Assembly (NCBI GenBank): GCA_038213375.1
Contig: JBBQTB010000005.1
Coordinates: forward strand, 62,001-126,000
Source of the DNA: JAAUTT01 sp038213375
GTDB lineage: Bacteria; Bacteroidota; Bacteroidia; Bacteroidales; JAAUTT01
Length of the DNA: 64,000 bases
Reading direction: 5' to 3'
Positions 54,405 to 62,690 of the stretch are shown here, in pieces (position 1 is the stretch's first letter; the number at the start of each line of letters is the position of its first letter). Both the position numbers and the translations under genes were made by a program. Under the pieces are notes generated by a model, which saw only the letters and a list, made by a program, of their open reading frames with translations, made no database searches and was not told the DNA's origin.

Positions 54405-54839
54405 ATGATATTAAAATCAATCGTGCCTATTTCAGTATTATTGTTGTTATTATCATCCTGTGGTGGAAAAAAAACTAATACAGTATCTAATAATGCAACT
54501 TCATTATCCATTGAAAACGAAGGCAAAAATGTGTACCTGAAATATTGTCTTGCCTGCCACCAAACTGATGGATCAGGCGTTCCAGGTATGTATCCTCCTC
54601 TTAAAAATTCCGATTGGCTAAGTAAAGACAAAGAAATATTAATTCGTCAGGTTATTGAAGGAAAACGAGGTATTATTGAGGTAAATGGGAAAGAATATAA
54701 TCAGATAATGCCTAAACAGGACTTTCTTACCGATAATCAGATTGCCAATGTTTTATCCTATGTTCTTAAAGAAATGGGAAATAAAACAGATTCGATAACT
54801 GCTTCAGATGTTATGAAAGTCAGAGGAATTAATCGTTAA
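54405..54839 (+). CDS. Class I cytochrome c lipoprotein
   Basis: This 144-aa protein has a lipobox VLLLLLSSCG (Cys 19). One heme-c site, CLACH (Cys48, Cys51, His52), is followed by QTDGSGVPGMYPPLKNSDWL, and the distal Met ligand lies in NQIMPKQDFLTD (about 105). A terminal helix IANVLSYVLKEMGN matches the family. It starts 5 nt after the propeller dehydrogenase stop and presumably takes its electrons toward the respiratory chain. Its 3' end overlaps the convergent barrel-protein gene by 11 nt. Confidence 0.93.
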   Translation: MILKSIVPISVLLLLLSSCGGKKTNTVSNNATSLSIENEGKNVYLKYCLACHQTDGSGVPGMYPPLKNSDWLSKDKEILIRQVIEGKRGIIEVNGKEYNQIMPKQDFLTDNQIANVLSYVLKEMGNKTDSITASDVMKVRGINR

Positions 54840-55440
54840 AGCCTCTGTAAAATGGTTGGTATATTCCCGGTGAATTTATTGTTGAAGGGAAGAAATTATT
54901 AAATCCGTTGCTTTTAATCATTCGTAACCCGGCGCCTACCGATATAGTATTGGATAGCTTGTAGTTAACATCCATTGACATCATTTGGAAAGAGTTTCTC
55001 CATGCAGCATTATTGAATTGGTAGTTGGGATCGATGCTTTTCATTAGCGATCCTGAAAGCGTGAGCCTTTCGGACAATAAATAATCCCCTTCAGCGAACA
55101 CGATTCCCTGAACTGCCGGAGTGTTTCGGATAACAACCGATTGAGGGTGTGAATCACCACTCAAAAGTAAGGGTGAATAAAAATTTAGATTCTGTCGAAT
55201 AAACATAACTCCAGCATTTATTCGAAATTTTGGTGTGACGTTATAAGAAAATTTTGGCGCTAAATAGAATGAAGTGCCGGAAAAAGCATTGGGCGAATAA
55301 AAAAAGCTAGTACCTGTATTAAGTGAGAATTTTACCTTTTCGGAGGGTAAAGATTGGGACAGATTTGGTTGACCTGCAATTTGAGCTTGAATCTGGCAAG
55401 CTATTAAAAGAGTCATAATCACAACATATATTATCCGCAT
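54829..55440 (-). CDS. Small outer-membrane beta-barrel-like protein
   Basis: This 203-aa protein has a signal peptide (IIYVVIMTLLIACQIQAQ) and alternating strands (FSLNTGTSFFYSP, YLAPKFSYNVTPKFRINAGVMFI, SMDVNYKLSNTISVGAGLRM). The sequence fits an 8-strand barrel-type envelope protein, but it ends YQPFYRGFND rather than in a strand with a terminal Phe. No named family. It converges with the cytochrome gene. Confidence 0.6.
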   Translation of the reverse strand: MRIIYVVIMTLLIACQIQAQIAGQPNLSQSLPSEKVKFSLNTGTSFFYSPNAFSGTSFYLAPKFSYNVTPKFRINAGVMFIRQNLNFYSPLLLSGDSHPQSVVIRNTPAVQGIVFAEGDYLLSERLTLSGSLMKSIDPNYQFNNAAWRNSFQMMSMDVNYKLSNTISVGAGLRMIKSNGFNNFFPSTINSPGIYQPFYRGFND

Positions 55441-55571
55441 AGCCTTATTTATTAACTCATTATAACTATTTAAAAAGTAGTATACTCCAAGTTGCGAGTA
55501 AAGAATGAATATTCAGATTTAATGATTTTTTGAAAACATTCTTTTATAATATTTATTTTTAGCAACAAAAA

Positions 55572-57773
55572 TCATACCGATGATATACGGCTGGTATTTA
55601 AAACACCTTTTACCCGTTTAAGTTTGTTAATTAATGTATCCAAGTGCGAGGTGTCTTTCACAAATAGTTTTATATGACCCTCGAACATACCATCAGTGGT
55701 ATCAATGGAAATTGACCGCATATTCACTTTCAGGTCTTTAGATATAACATCGGTTATTCGGCTTACTAATCCAATATCGTCCACACCCACAACTTTGATA
55801 TCAACCTGGTAAAGCGACGAACCATCTGAGCGTGTCCATGACGCTTTTACAACCCTGTAGCCGTATCTTGATATCATTTGCGTTGCGTTTGGACAATTTA
55901 CCCTGTGAATTTTAACGCCATCACTAATGGTAACAAAACCAAAAATAGGATCGCCAAAAATTGGGCTGCAACATTTCGAAAGTTTATAATCTAGATTATT
56001 TAAATTCTCATCTATTAATAAAAAATCATCGGTGTTTGCTGATTGCACTTTAAAAATTTTCTCAACGGTCTCTTCATCTATTTTTTCAGGAATTTTTGAT
56101 AATTCAGGCTTTTCATTCAGAAGATCTTTAATAGTTGAAATATCAAATTTTTCATCGGCTATTGCCGCGTATAAATCAGTAACTGTTTTGAGTTTATAAA
56201 ATTTCAACAGTTTCTTTAGATTTTGATCGTTGAATTCCAGTTTCCAGTTGCGTAACCGTCGCAATAATATTTCCTTTCCCTGTTCAGAATTTTTTTGTAA
56301 TTCTTCACGTAAGAAGTTCTTTATTTTGTTCTTAGCCTTGGAAGTAACTACAAACGAAAGCCAATCTGTTTTTGGTTTTTGAATTTTTGAAGTAAGAATT
56401 TCAACCCGTTCGCCGTTTTGCAATTCATGTCGGATAGGAACATTTTTACCATTCACTTTAGCCCCAATGCAGGAACTCCCGACATTAGAATGAACATCGA
56501 ATGCAAAATCAAGCACCGTAGCGCCCACGGGCAGCCTTTTCAAATCACCCGTTGGGGTAAAAACAAATATTTCTTTTGTATAAAGGCTTGGTTTAAGAGT
56601 ATCAATAAAATCGACTGCTTCCGTTTCAGGCGCTTCCAGTACATCCCGCACTTTTCCAAGCCAAATATCTAAACCACTATCACCTTCGCCTCCTTTATAT
56701 TTCCAATGCGCTGCCAATCCCTTTTCGGCAATCTCGTTCATTCTGGAGGTACGTATTTGAACCTCCACCCATTTACCCGACGGAGTAACAACCGTAGTGT
56801 GAAGCGATTCGTAACCATTTGTTTTTGGAATCGAAATCCAATCACGCATCCGCAGTGGATTAGGTTGGTAAAAATCAGTAACTATTGAATAAATTCGCCA
56901 GCAATCGGCTTTCTCACTTTTCAGTTCAGTTGTAAGAATGATCCGGATGGCAAACAGGTCATATACTTCTTCGAAGTCTACATTTTGTTTGCGCATTTTA
57001 TTATAAATGGAATATACCGATTTTAATCGTCCCTTAATCTCAAAAGCAAAACTTTGATTGATCAATTCATCTTTTATCGGCTGAATAAATTCCCTGATGA
57101 ATTTATTACGGGCAGTAGCGGTTTCTTCGAGTTTTTTCGAAATAGTATGATAAGCATCAGGATCGGTATACCGGAGCGAAATATCTTCAAATTCCGATTT
57201 TAGATTATATAATCCTAACCTATGTCCCAGCGGAGCATAAAGAAAAAATGTTTCCGTAGCCATCGATAATTGCAACGATGAAGGGAACGAATCGAGTGAA
57301 CGCATTATTTGCAACCTTTCCGCAAGTTTAATAAGAATAACACGCACATCGGTAACCAATGACAATAGAAGTCTTCGAAAATTCTCGGATTGTTCTGAAT
57401 TGTTAGGAGATTCAATACCCGAAATTTTTGTAAGATCTTTTATGATGGCAACAACAATATCACCAAAGTTTTCTCGTACAGTTTCGATGCTTATTTGATT
57501 GGTTTGCACAAAACTAAATAATAAGCTGCTTACAATTGACGAACGTCCCAAACCTATTTCTTCAACACAAATTCTCGCAATGGCGATGCAATGGTTAATA
57601 TACGGCTCTTCATTTATGGTTTTATGACTTTTAGATGCTGCGTAAGCCAGATTAAAAGCTTTGCGAACTTCTTTAACTCCTGCTTCATTCAGAATGTTCC
57701 TGGAAACCCGGAGCAGTCCCCGGTATTTATTTGTTATAACATGTTCCAGGTATAATTTGTTTGTATTTTGCAT
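55572..57773 (-). CDS. RelA/SpoT-type (p)ppGpp synthetase with inactive hydrolase domain
   Basis: This 733-aa long RSH protein has an HD hydrolase-like domain (about 35-190), synthetase domain (about 235-370), TGS (about 400-465) and a C-terminal ACT domain (about 655-733). Synthetase motifs are intact: GRLKSVYSIYNKM, YDLFAIRIIL, SIPKTNGYESLHTTV, WVEVQIRTSRMNEIAEKGLAAHWKYKG in two parts. In the hydrolase part only His 61 (EPYINH) remains. The HD of the usual LLHDVIEDT is replaced by FS (86-87, SLLFSFVQTN), and LADRLHNMRT reads LAERLQIMRS. It should therefore make but not degrade (p)ppGpp, so a second RSH with hydrolase should exist elsewhere. Confidence 0.93.
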   Translation of the reverse strand: MQNTNKLYLEHVITNKYRGLLRVSRNILNEAGVKEVRKAFNLAYAASKSHKTINEEPYINHCIAIARICVEEIGLGRSSIVSSLLFSFVQTNQISIETVRENFGDIVVAIIKDLTKISGIESPNNSEQSENFRRLLLSLVTDVRVILIKLAERLQIMRSLDSFPSSLQLSMATETFFLYAPLGHRLGLYNLKSEFEDISLRYTDPDAYHTISKKLEETATARNKFIREFIQPIKDELINQSFAFEIKGRLKSVYSIYNKMRKQNVDFEEVYDLFAIRIILTTELKSEKADCWRIYSIVTDFYQPNPLRMRDWISIPKTNGYESLHTTVVTPSGKWVEVQIRTSRMNEIAEKGLAAHWKYKGGEGDSGLDIWLGKVRDVLEAPETEAVDFIDTLKPSLYTKEIFVFTPTGDLKRLPVGATVLDFAFDVHSNVGSSCIGAKVNGKNVPIRHELQNGERVEILTSKIQKPKTDWLSFVVTSKAKNKIKNFLREELQKNSEQGKEILLRRLRNWKLEFNDQNLKKLLKFYKLKTVTDLYAAIADEKFDISTIKDLLNEKPELSKIPEKIDEETVEKIFKVQSANTDDFLLIDENLNNLDYKLSKCCSPIFGDPIFGFVTISDGVKIHRVNCPNATQMISRYGYRVVKASWTRSDGSSLYQVDIKVVGVDDIGLVSRITDVISKDLKVNMRSISIDTTDGMFEGHIKLFVKDTSHLDTLINKLKRVKGVLNTSRISSV

Positions 57774-57848
57774 TTGTGACTAATCAATCTAACAATACAA
57801 ATTTACTCGAAAATAAATGATTTTGCCAGATGACCAGGGTCTCAAAGT

Positions 57849-57881
57849 AAAAAAAAATCCCTGCATTTGTTTTGCAGGGAT
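57849..57881 (-). terminator. Intrinsic terminator of the DUF6588 gene
   Basis: ATCCCTGCA (57857-57865) and TGCAGGGAT (57873-57881) form a 9-bp stem with a 7-nt loop. On the minus strand it is followed by a T-run, 27 nt past the stop codon. Confidence 0.85.
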
Positions 57882-57907
57882 CACAAAAGGGATTGTATTT
57901 TCAAAAA

Positions 57908-59005
57908 TTATCTAAAACTGATACCTAACCCTGCGGTTGCTACCGAATAATTGGCATAGGTATAATCAAAATGAATTGTAATGATGGTTAATTTAAATTT
58001 AACACCAGCGTTAAGCCTTGGTTTTGTAGTGCTTCCATCGGAACTTTTCATATTAATGCTGATGGGATCGGTTATTGCAAATTTATCGTCTACTAATAAT
58101 TTGTTGCCTTCAACATTGGCAAAGGGATAGATTCCCTTTAGTTTTAGCGTGGTTGAAGTAGAAGAAAGTCCTATACCACCATACACGGTTAAAACTGGTA
58201 AATCAAAGGAGGCTAAAATATTAGCTGTAAATCCATTTACATTCATTTGCATCTGCTGATTAGAATAATCTTTCACCAATGTGCCTCTGGTAGCATTTAG
58301 ATTATTTACAAAAAAGTCGGGAGAAAAATTCAAATTAGCATTGGTTTTCAGTTGGGTATATCCTCCAAAGAATGAAAGATGAAAGAAAGGTGCTTGTTTT
58401 AGGCCCGGAATCCATTGTTTGATACTATGTTTTATACCAACACCCCACATGCTTAGTCCACCATAATCGCCTACATTCATGTTTGGCATATAGCGAACAG
58501 TAACATCCGTTTCCTTAATTAGGCCAATTCCTAATTGGAGCATAGGAGCAGGAATTATTCCAACGCCCGTTCCTTTTGGAGTTTTAAATTTAGCATAAGT
58601 ATAGTTGGTACCGTTAACTGATTTCTGATACTCCAATTGTGGTCCTTCCGAATTAGCTCCCGCAACAGTTGGAGCCAAAGGGCCATTGGTGATTAAAGGA
58701 CTTCCCTGCAATTTAAGATCAGCTACTTTAAAAGTTTTATCTGCCGAAGGAACAATGGCAGCACTTATAGAAAATGTGAGATCGAACCCCCCCAGTTTAT
58801 GTGTCTTAGCCGTATTGTACCAGCCTCCGCTCAAATCGGCTCCAAACGCTTTAGAGTAAGGTTTCAGATAGGCTGAGAACAATTTTTCAGCGTCCTGAGT
58901 AGAACCTGAAATCATCGAACCAACATCCTTTAATTGGGCTTGAGTAGTCTGTAAAACAAGAAGTCCTATAAAACAAGACAGAATAATTTTCAGATTGTTT
59001 TTCAT
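57908..59005 (-). CDS. DUF6588-type outer-membrane protein
   Basis: This 365-aa protein has a signal peptide (LKIILSCFIGLLVLQTTQAQ). The mature start SGSTQDAEKLFSAYLKPYSKAFGADLSGGWYNTAK in two parts is the DUF6588 N-terminal signature, followed by alternating beta strands (GGFDLTFSISAAIVP, DVTVRYMPNMNVGDYGGLSMWGVGIKHSIKQWIPGLK in parts) and a last strand ATAGLGISFR. Predicted 12-plus-strand barrel. Conserved in Bacteroidota; function unknown. Confidence 0.82.
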   Translation of the reverse strand: MKNNLKIILSCFIGLLVLQTTQAQLKDVGSMISGSTQDAEKLFSAYLKPYSKAFGADLSGGWYNTAKTHKLGGFDLTFSISAAIVPSADKTFKVADLKLQGSPLITNGPLAPTVAGANSEGPQLEYQKSVNGTNYTYAKFKTPKGTGVGIIPAPMLQLGIGLIKETDVTVRYMPNMNVGDYGGLSMWGVGIKHSIKQWIPGLKQAPFFHLSFFGGYTQLKTNANLNFSPDFFVNNLNATRGTLVKDYSNQQMQMNVNGFTANILASFDLPVLTVYGGIGLSSTSTTLKLKGIYPFANVEGNKLLVDDKFAITDPISINMKSSDGSTTKPRLNAGVKFKLTIITIHFDYTYANYSVATAGLGISFR

Positions 59006-59250
59006 ATTTTTAAAAGTTTATTAGGTTATCTCTTTATACTCAAAGTTTATTTTATTAGTTACAAAAGTAGGCGATATTTATAACAAAAGTGAAGATACAT
59101 TCAATCGTACTATGTTTTACTTTTTGTTTTACCTTTGTTTGTTATAAAAAAGTAGGAGATGGAATAGTGGGAGATTAGGAAAGAAACTCCCAGATACCTT
59201 TAATCTACAATCTACAATTCTACTTAAGAAATTGAAACTTACAACTTTTT

Positions 59251-60552
59251 ATGATGCGAAGCAACCAGCCTCTGGCAGATAGAATGCGCCCTAAATCCTT
59301 ACAAGATTTTATCGGACAGCGACATCTAGTTGGGAAAGGTGCTATACTTCGAAAGATGATCGAATCCGGCGCGATTTCTTCTTTTATTTTGTGGGGACCA
59401 CCCGGAGTTGGTAAAACCACTCTGGCACAGATAATTGCTCAAAAGTTGAACCGCCCCTTCTATAACCTCAGTGCAGTAAATTCAGGGGTAAAGGACATTC
59501 GTGAAACTATTGAGAGCGCTAAGAATAATCGTTTTTTCAATAGTCCGTCCCCCATCTTGTTTATTGATGAAATTCACCGTTTTAGTAAGTCACAGCAGGA
59601 TTCCCTTTTAGGAGCTGTAGAACAGGGGATTGTGACGCTGATTGGTGCAACAACTGAAAATCCATCTTTTGAGGTAATTACTCCACTATTGTCACGTTGC
59701 CAGGTTTATACACTTAAATCACTCGATAAAGATGATTTGATGTTAATACTTCAACGCGCCTTAAGTTCGGATTACGACCTAAAAAAATTACCCATTGAAA
59801 TTAAGGAATATGAATCGATGTTGCGTCTATCAGGTGGAGATGCCAGAAAGTTACTAAATGTTTTAGAGCTTGTTGTTAACACTGAATTGGATGGTGATGA
59901 AATACCCACCGAACCGATAGTTATTACCAACGATATTGTGGTTGAGCGTATTCAACAAAATATTGCCATGTACGATAAAAACGGCGAAATGCATTATGAC
60001 ATCATTTCGGCTTTTATCAAATCGATTCGAGGCAGCGACCCCAACGCTGCAGTGTATTACCTGGCTCGTATGATAGCTGGTGGAGAGGATCCACTTTTTA
60101 TCGCACGCCGTTTAGTAATTCTGGCAGCCGAAGATGTTGGATTGGCAAATGCCAATGCAATTTTAATGGCAACGAGCTGTTTTCAGGCGGTGCATCAGAT
60201 TGGAATGCCCGAAGCCCGGATAATATTGTCAGAAACAACAATTTATTTGGCTAATTCGTCAAAAAGTAACTCGGCATATTCTGCTATCGACGCAGCGCTT
60301 GAACTTGTGAAAAACACTGGCGATTTGCCCGTTCCGCTCCATTTACGAAATGCTCCTACCAAGTTAATGAAGGAGCTAGGTTATGGAAATGATTACAAAT
60401 ATGCCCACTCCTACGATAATAATTTTGTATTAGATGAGTATTTACCAGATAATATTGCCAATTCAACCTTTTATGTTCCTCAGGATAACGCTCGTGAAAA
60501 AGAATTTGCAGTTCGGTTGCATAATTTATGGAAAGGTAAATACGGGTATTAA
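59251..60552 (+). CDS. rarA: Replication-associated recombination protein A (RarA/MgsA)
   Basis: This 433-aa AAA+ ATPase starts PLADRMRPKSLQDFIGQRHLVG. Walker A is GPPGVGKTTL, Walker B ILFIDEIHRFSKSQQD, sensor IGATTENPSFE, followed by LLSRCQVYTLK. The C-terminal tetramerisation domain has KSIRGSDPNAAVYYLARMI and PVPLHLRNAPTKLMKELGYG. It acts at stalled replication forks with SSB and RecA. Length is normal. A candidate -7 box TACCTTTG lies at 59130-59137. Confidence 0.96.
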   Translation: MMRSNQPLADRMRPKSLQDFIGQRHLVGKGAILRKMIESGAISSFILWGPPGVGKTTLAQIIAQKLNRPFYNLSAVNSGVKDIRETIESAKNNRFFNSPSPILFIDEIHRFSKSQQDSLLGAVEQGIVTLIGATTENPSFEVITPLLSRCQVYTLKSLDKDDLMLILQRALSSDYDLKKLPIEIKEYESMLRLSGGDARKLLNVLELVVNTELDGDEIPTEPIVITNDIVVERIQQNIAMYDKNGEMHYDIISAFIKSIRGSDPNAAVYYLARMIAGGEDPLFIARRLVILAAEDVGLANANAILMATSCFQAVHQIGMPEARIILSETTIYLANSSKSNSAYSAIDAALELVKNTGDLPVPLHLRNAPTKLMKELGYGNDYKYAHSYDNNFVLDEYLPDNIANSTFYVPQDNAREKEFAVRLHNLWKGKYGY

Positions 60553-60560
60553 GAAATTAG

Positions 60561-60568
60561 TACATTTG
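60561..60568 (+). promoter_or_regulatory. Candidate -7 box of kdsA
   Basis: TACATTTG fits TAnnTTTG, just after the rarA stop and 92 nt before the kdsA ATG, implying separate transcription of kdsA with a long leader. No good -33 element seen. Confidence 0.4.
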
Positions 60569-60659
60569 CCGAAAAGCAGGGATAGATTTTTTGACATATA
60601 AAAACATCGGTTTTAAAAGATATTTTTTGAATCAAAAAACTAATAATAACAAATTAAAC

Positions 60660-61481
60660 ATGCTAAATACATTACCATTTATCAAACATGTCGATTCAGA
60701 CAATTTTTTTCTTATCGCCGGACCGTGTGTCGTTGAAAGCGAAGAAAATTGTTTTGAAATTGCCGAAAAGTTGATAGCAATCACTGACAGGTTGCAGATA
60801 CCATATATTTTTAAAGCCTCTTTTAAGAAGGCAAACCGATCAAAACTGGATTCCTTTAGTGGAATAGGAGATGAGGAGGCTTTACAGATCATAGCGAAGG
60901 TAAAGGAAACTCTGAAAGTTCCGGTTGTAACAGACATTCATACCGAAAAAGATGCTGAAATGGCGGCTAAATATGTAGACATTCTTCAGATTCCCGCCTT
61001 TCTTTGTCGTCAGACTGATCTTTTGGTTGCAGCCGGAAAAACCGGAAAAGTTGTAAATATTAAGAAAGGACAATTTCTTGCTCCTGATTCAATGCGTTTT
61101 GCGGCTGAAAAAATTGTTCAATCGGGAAACAACAAAGTAATGTTAACCGACCGCGGAACAATGTTTGGTTATCAGGATCTGATTGTTGATTACCGGGGTA
61201 TTGTAGAGATGAAAAAATGGGGGTATCCCGTTATTCTTGATATAACACATTCACTTCAGCAGCCAAATCAGAATTCCGGAGTTAGTGGAGGACGGCCAGA
61301 GATGATTGAAACTATTGCCCGAGCCGGTATTGTTGTTGGTGCTGACGGTATTTTTATGGAAACGCACCCAAATCCGGGGCAAGCAAAATCTGACGGAGCT
61401 AATATGTTACCTCTTTCTCAGGTGGAACAACTTTTACAGCGATTGGTAAAAATTAGATCAGTAATAAAATCATTTAATTGA
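60660..61481 (+). CDS. kdsA: 3-deoxy-8-phosphooctulonate synthase (KDO-8-P synthase)
   Basis: The ATG at 60660 gives 273 aa, the usual family length; an in-frame TTG 23 codons upstream adds a non-conserved extension and is rejected. FFLIAGPCVVES, YIFKASFKKANRSKLDSFSG, PVVTDIHTEKDAE, LQIPAFLCRQTDLLVAAG and ILDITHSLQQPNQNSGVSGGRPEMIE are the KdsA motifs, with HPNPGQAKSDGANML at the end. It condenses arabinose-5-phosphate with PEP for the KDO of lipopolysaccharide. Cytoplasmic; other kds genes are not in the window. Confidence 0.96.
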   Translation: MLNTLPFIKHVDSDNFFLIAGPCVVESEENCFEIAEKLIAITDRLQIPYIFKASFKKANRSKLDSFSGIGDEEALQIIAKVKETLKVPVVTDIHTEKDAEMAAKYVDILQIPAFLCRQTDLLVAAGKTGKVVNIKKGQFLAPDSMRFAAEKIVQSGNNKVMLTDRGTMFGYQDLIVDYRGIVEMKKWGYPVILDITHSLQQPNQNSGVSGGRPEMIETIARAGIVVGADGIFMETHPNPGQAKSDGANMLPLSQVEQLLQRLVKIRSVIKSFN

Positions 61482-61628
61482 TTCTATATAAAATGGTGAA
61501 TATTAATTTTTTAGATTGCTTGAGGAAAATTTATCTTAACTTTTCTATGTTTAAAAAAGTTTTTTCGCCTTTTAATTTTTAAATTTAAATATGTATAATT
61601 ACACCGTTAAAAAACTTGATGCTTTACG

Positions 61629-61955
61629 ATGGAAAAGAAAAGATTAGTTGTTAGTTACAAAAACTGTTCTGCAGAGGTATTAGATGCTATTAAAAAGAAA
61701 TATCCGTTAGGATATAGTGATTCTGTTATTAAAGTGCAGAAACCCAATAACGAATTCTTCTACGCAATAACCGTGGATACTGTCGACGCAAGTTATTTGA
61801 TTAAGGTTGATGTCAAAATAGATAACCTAACCGAAGAAGAATTTGAAAAGGAATTTGGTGATGACGGTTCCTCGTCCAATGAAGAATCGCCTCTTGGTAG
61901 AGAAGATGATAACATTGAAAACATTGAATCGACTGAGACTACTTATGATGAATAA
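61629..61955 (+). CDS. Small acidic conserved hypothetical protein
   Basis: This 108-aa soluble protein starts EKKRLVVSYKNCSAEVLDAIKKKYPLGYSD, has an alpha/beta core (residues 1-78) and a very acidic, Ser/Glu/Asp-rich disordered tail (DDGSSSNEESPLGREDDNIEN). It is of a type seen in many Bacteroidota genomes, but no function is known to me. Followed by a strong terminator shared with the PII gene. Confidence 0.65.
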   Translation: MEKKRLVVSYKNCSAEVLDAIKKKYPLGYSDSVIKVQKPNNEFFYAITVDTVDASYLIKVDVKIDNLTEEEFEKEFGDDGSSSNEESPLGREDDNIENIESTETTYDE

Positions 61956-61973
61956 CGTATAAATTAGGTATAA

Positions 61974-62014
61974 AAACAAAAAAGGGACTTTAAAAGTCCC
62001 TTTTTTGTTTTTAT
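61974..62014. terminator. Strong bidirectional terminator
   Basis: A-rich stretch, GGGACTT, 4-nt loop, AAGTCCC, then T6 G T5: the flanks extend the stem to almost 19 bp. It lies between the convergent acidic-protein and PII genes. Confidence 0.88.
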
Positions 62015-62027
62015 ACAAACCCAATCG

Positions 62028-62399
62028 TTAAGAAATTACGATGTCTTTTTCAGACTCTTTAAGATACAATGCTTCAGGTCCAACTTCTTTTGTGCGAATT
62101 CGAATGACGTCCTCAATGTTTGAAACAAATATTTTTCCATCTCCAACCACACCTGTCCAAGCCGATTTAATAATTGCATCTACCGTCTTTTTCAGATTTT
62201 GATCACGAACAACGATTGACAGCATCCTTCGCTGAATGCGGTTAGCTTCATAAACGGCTCCCCTGAAAATGTGACCTTCTTTTTCTTTACCCACTCCTGT
62301 AACATCCCAATAGGTAAAAAAATCAATATCTGCTTCATGCAATGCTCTTTTTACTTCTTCAAATTTTGATTTACGAATAATAGCTTCTACTTTTTTCAT
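62028..62399 (-). CDS. PII-family nitrogen regulator lacking the modified tyrosine
   Basis: This 123-aa PII protein has MKKVEAIIRKSKFEEVKRAL (start), T-loop VTGVGKEKEGHIFRGAVYEAN, AWTGVVGDGKIFVSNIEDVIRIRT (B- and C-loops, intact). At the place of Tyr 51 of GlnB (ELYRG) it has Phe 45 (IFRG), and the T-loop is one residue shorter, so uridylylation of that site is impossible. Gln 39 also appears replaced by Glu. An extra C-terminal tail of about 12 residues follows. It is encoded downstream of AmtB on the same strand, and PII proteins so placed bind and block the transporter. Confidence 0.92.
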   Translation of the reverse strand: MKKVEAIIRKSKFEEVKRALHEADIDFFTYWDVTGVGKEKEGHIFRGAVYEANRIQRRMLSIVVRDQNLKKTVDAIIKSAWTGVVGDGKIFVSNIEDVIRIRTKEVGPEALYLKESEKDIVIS

Positions 62400-62432
62400 T
62401 TAAATATGACTTAATAGTGAATGCTTTTTAAT

Positions 62433-62448
62433 ATTTATCATGATAAAT
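62433..62448. promoter_or_regulatory. Palindrome, copy 1, upstream of the PII gene
   Basis: ATTTATCATGATAAAT, a perfect 16-bp palindrome, 34 nt upstream of the PII ATG. A second copy of its 14-bp core lies 118 bp away (62552-62565). Confidence 0.6.
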
Positions 62449-62551
62449 GTAATTGTTTTTTTGAAATATCCTAAAAATAATATCAACTTACTATCTGATT
62501 ATTAGGGATATATAAATGAATAAATAATAGATTTTTGTGTTAATTCACATA

Positions 62552-62565
62552 TTTATCATGATAAA
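62552..62565. promoter_or_regulatory. Palindrome, copy 2, upstream of the PII gene
   Basis: TTTATCATGATAAA, 14-bp perfect palindrome identical to the core of copy 1. Two equal sites in one 290-bp spacer suggest binding of a dimeric regulator. Confidence 0.6.
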
Positions 62566-62636
62566 AGTCATTTTTATTAGGGCTTGAGTAGAATTTTTTG
62601 CTTATTTTCTTGAATTGGTATATCAGAATAGGGGGT

Positions 62637-62667
62637 AAAAAAAAGAGGAAATTTTTTAAATTTCCTC
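62637..62667 (-). terminator. Intrinsic terminator of the ammonium transporter gene
   Basis: GAGGAAATTT, 3-nt loop, AAATTTCCTC; on the minus strand followed by eight T. It lies 24 nt past the amtB stop, so the PII gene is expressed from its own promoter or by read-through. Confidence 0.82.
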
Positions 62668-62690
62668 CAAAAAATAAATTTCCTACTAAT

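Noticed and set aside
60591..60659. kdsA start at the TTG at 60591
   Set aside because: The extension is not conserved in the family; the ATG at 60660 gives the standard length.
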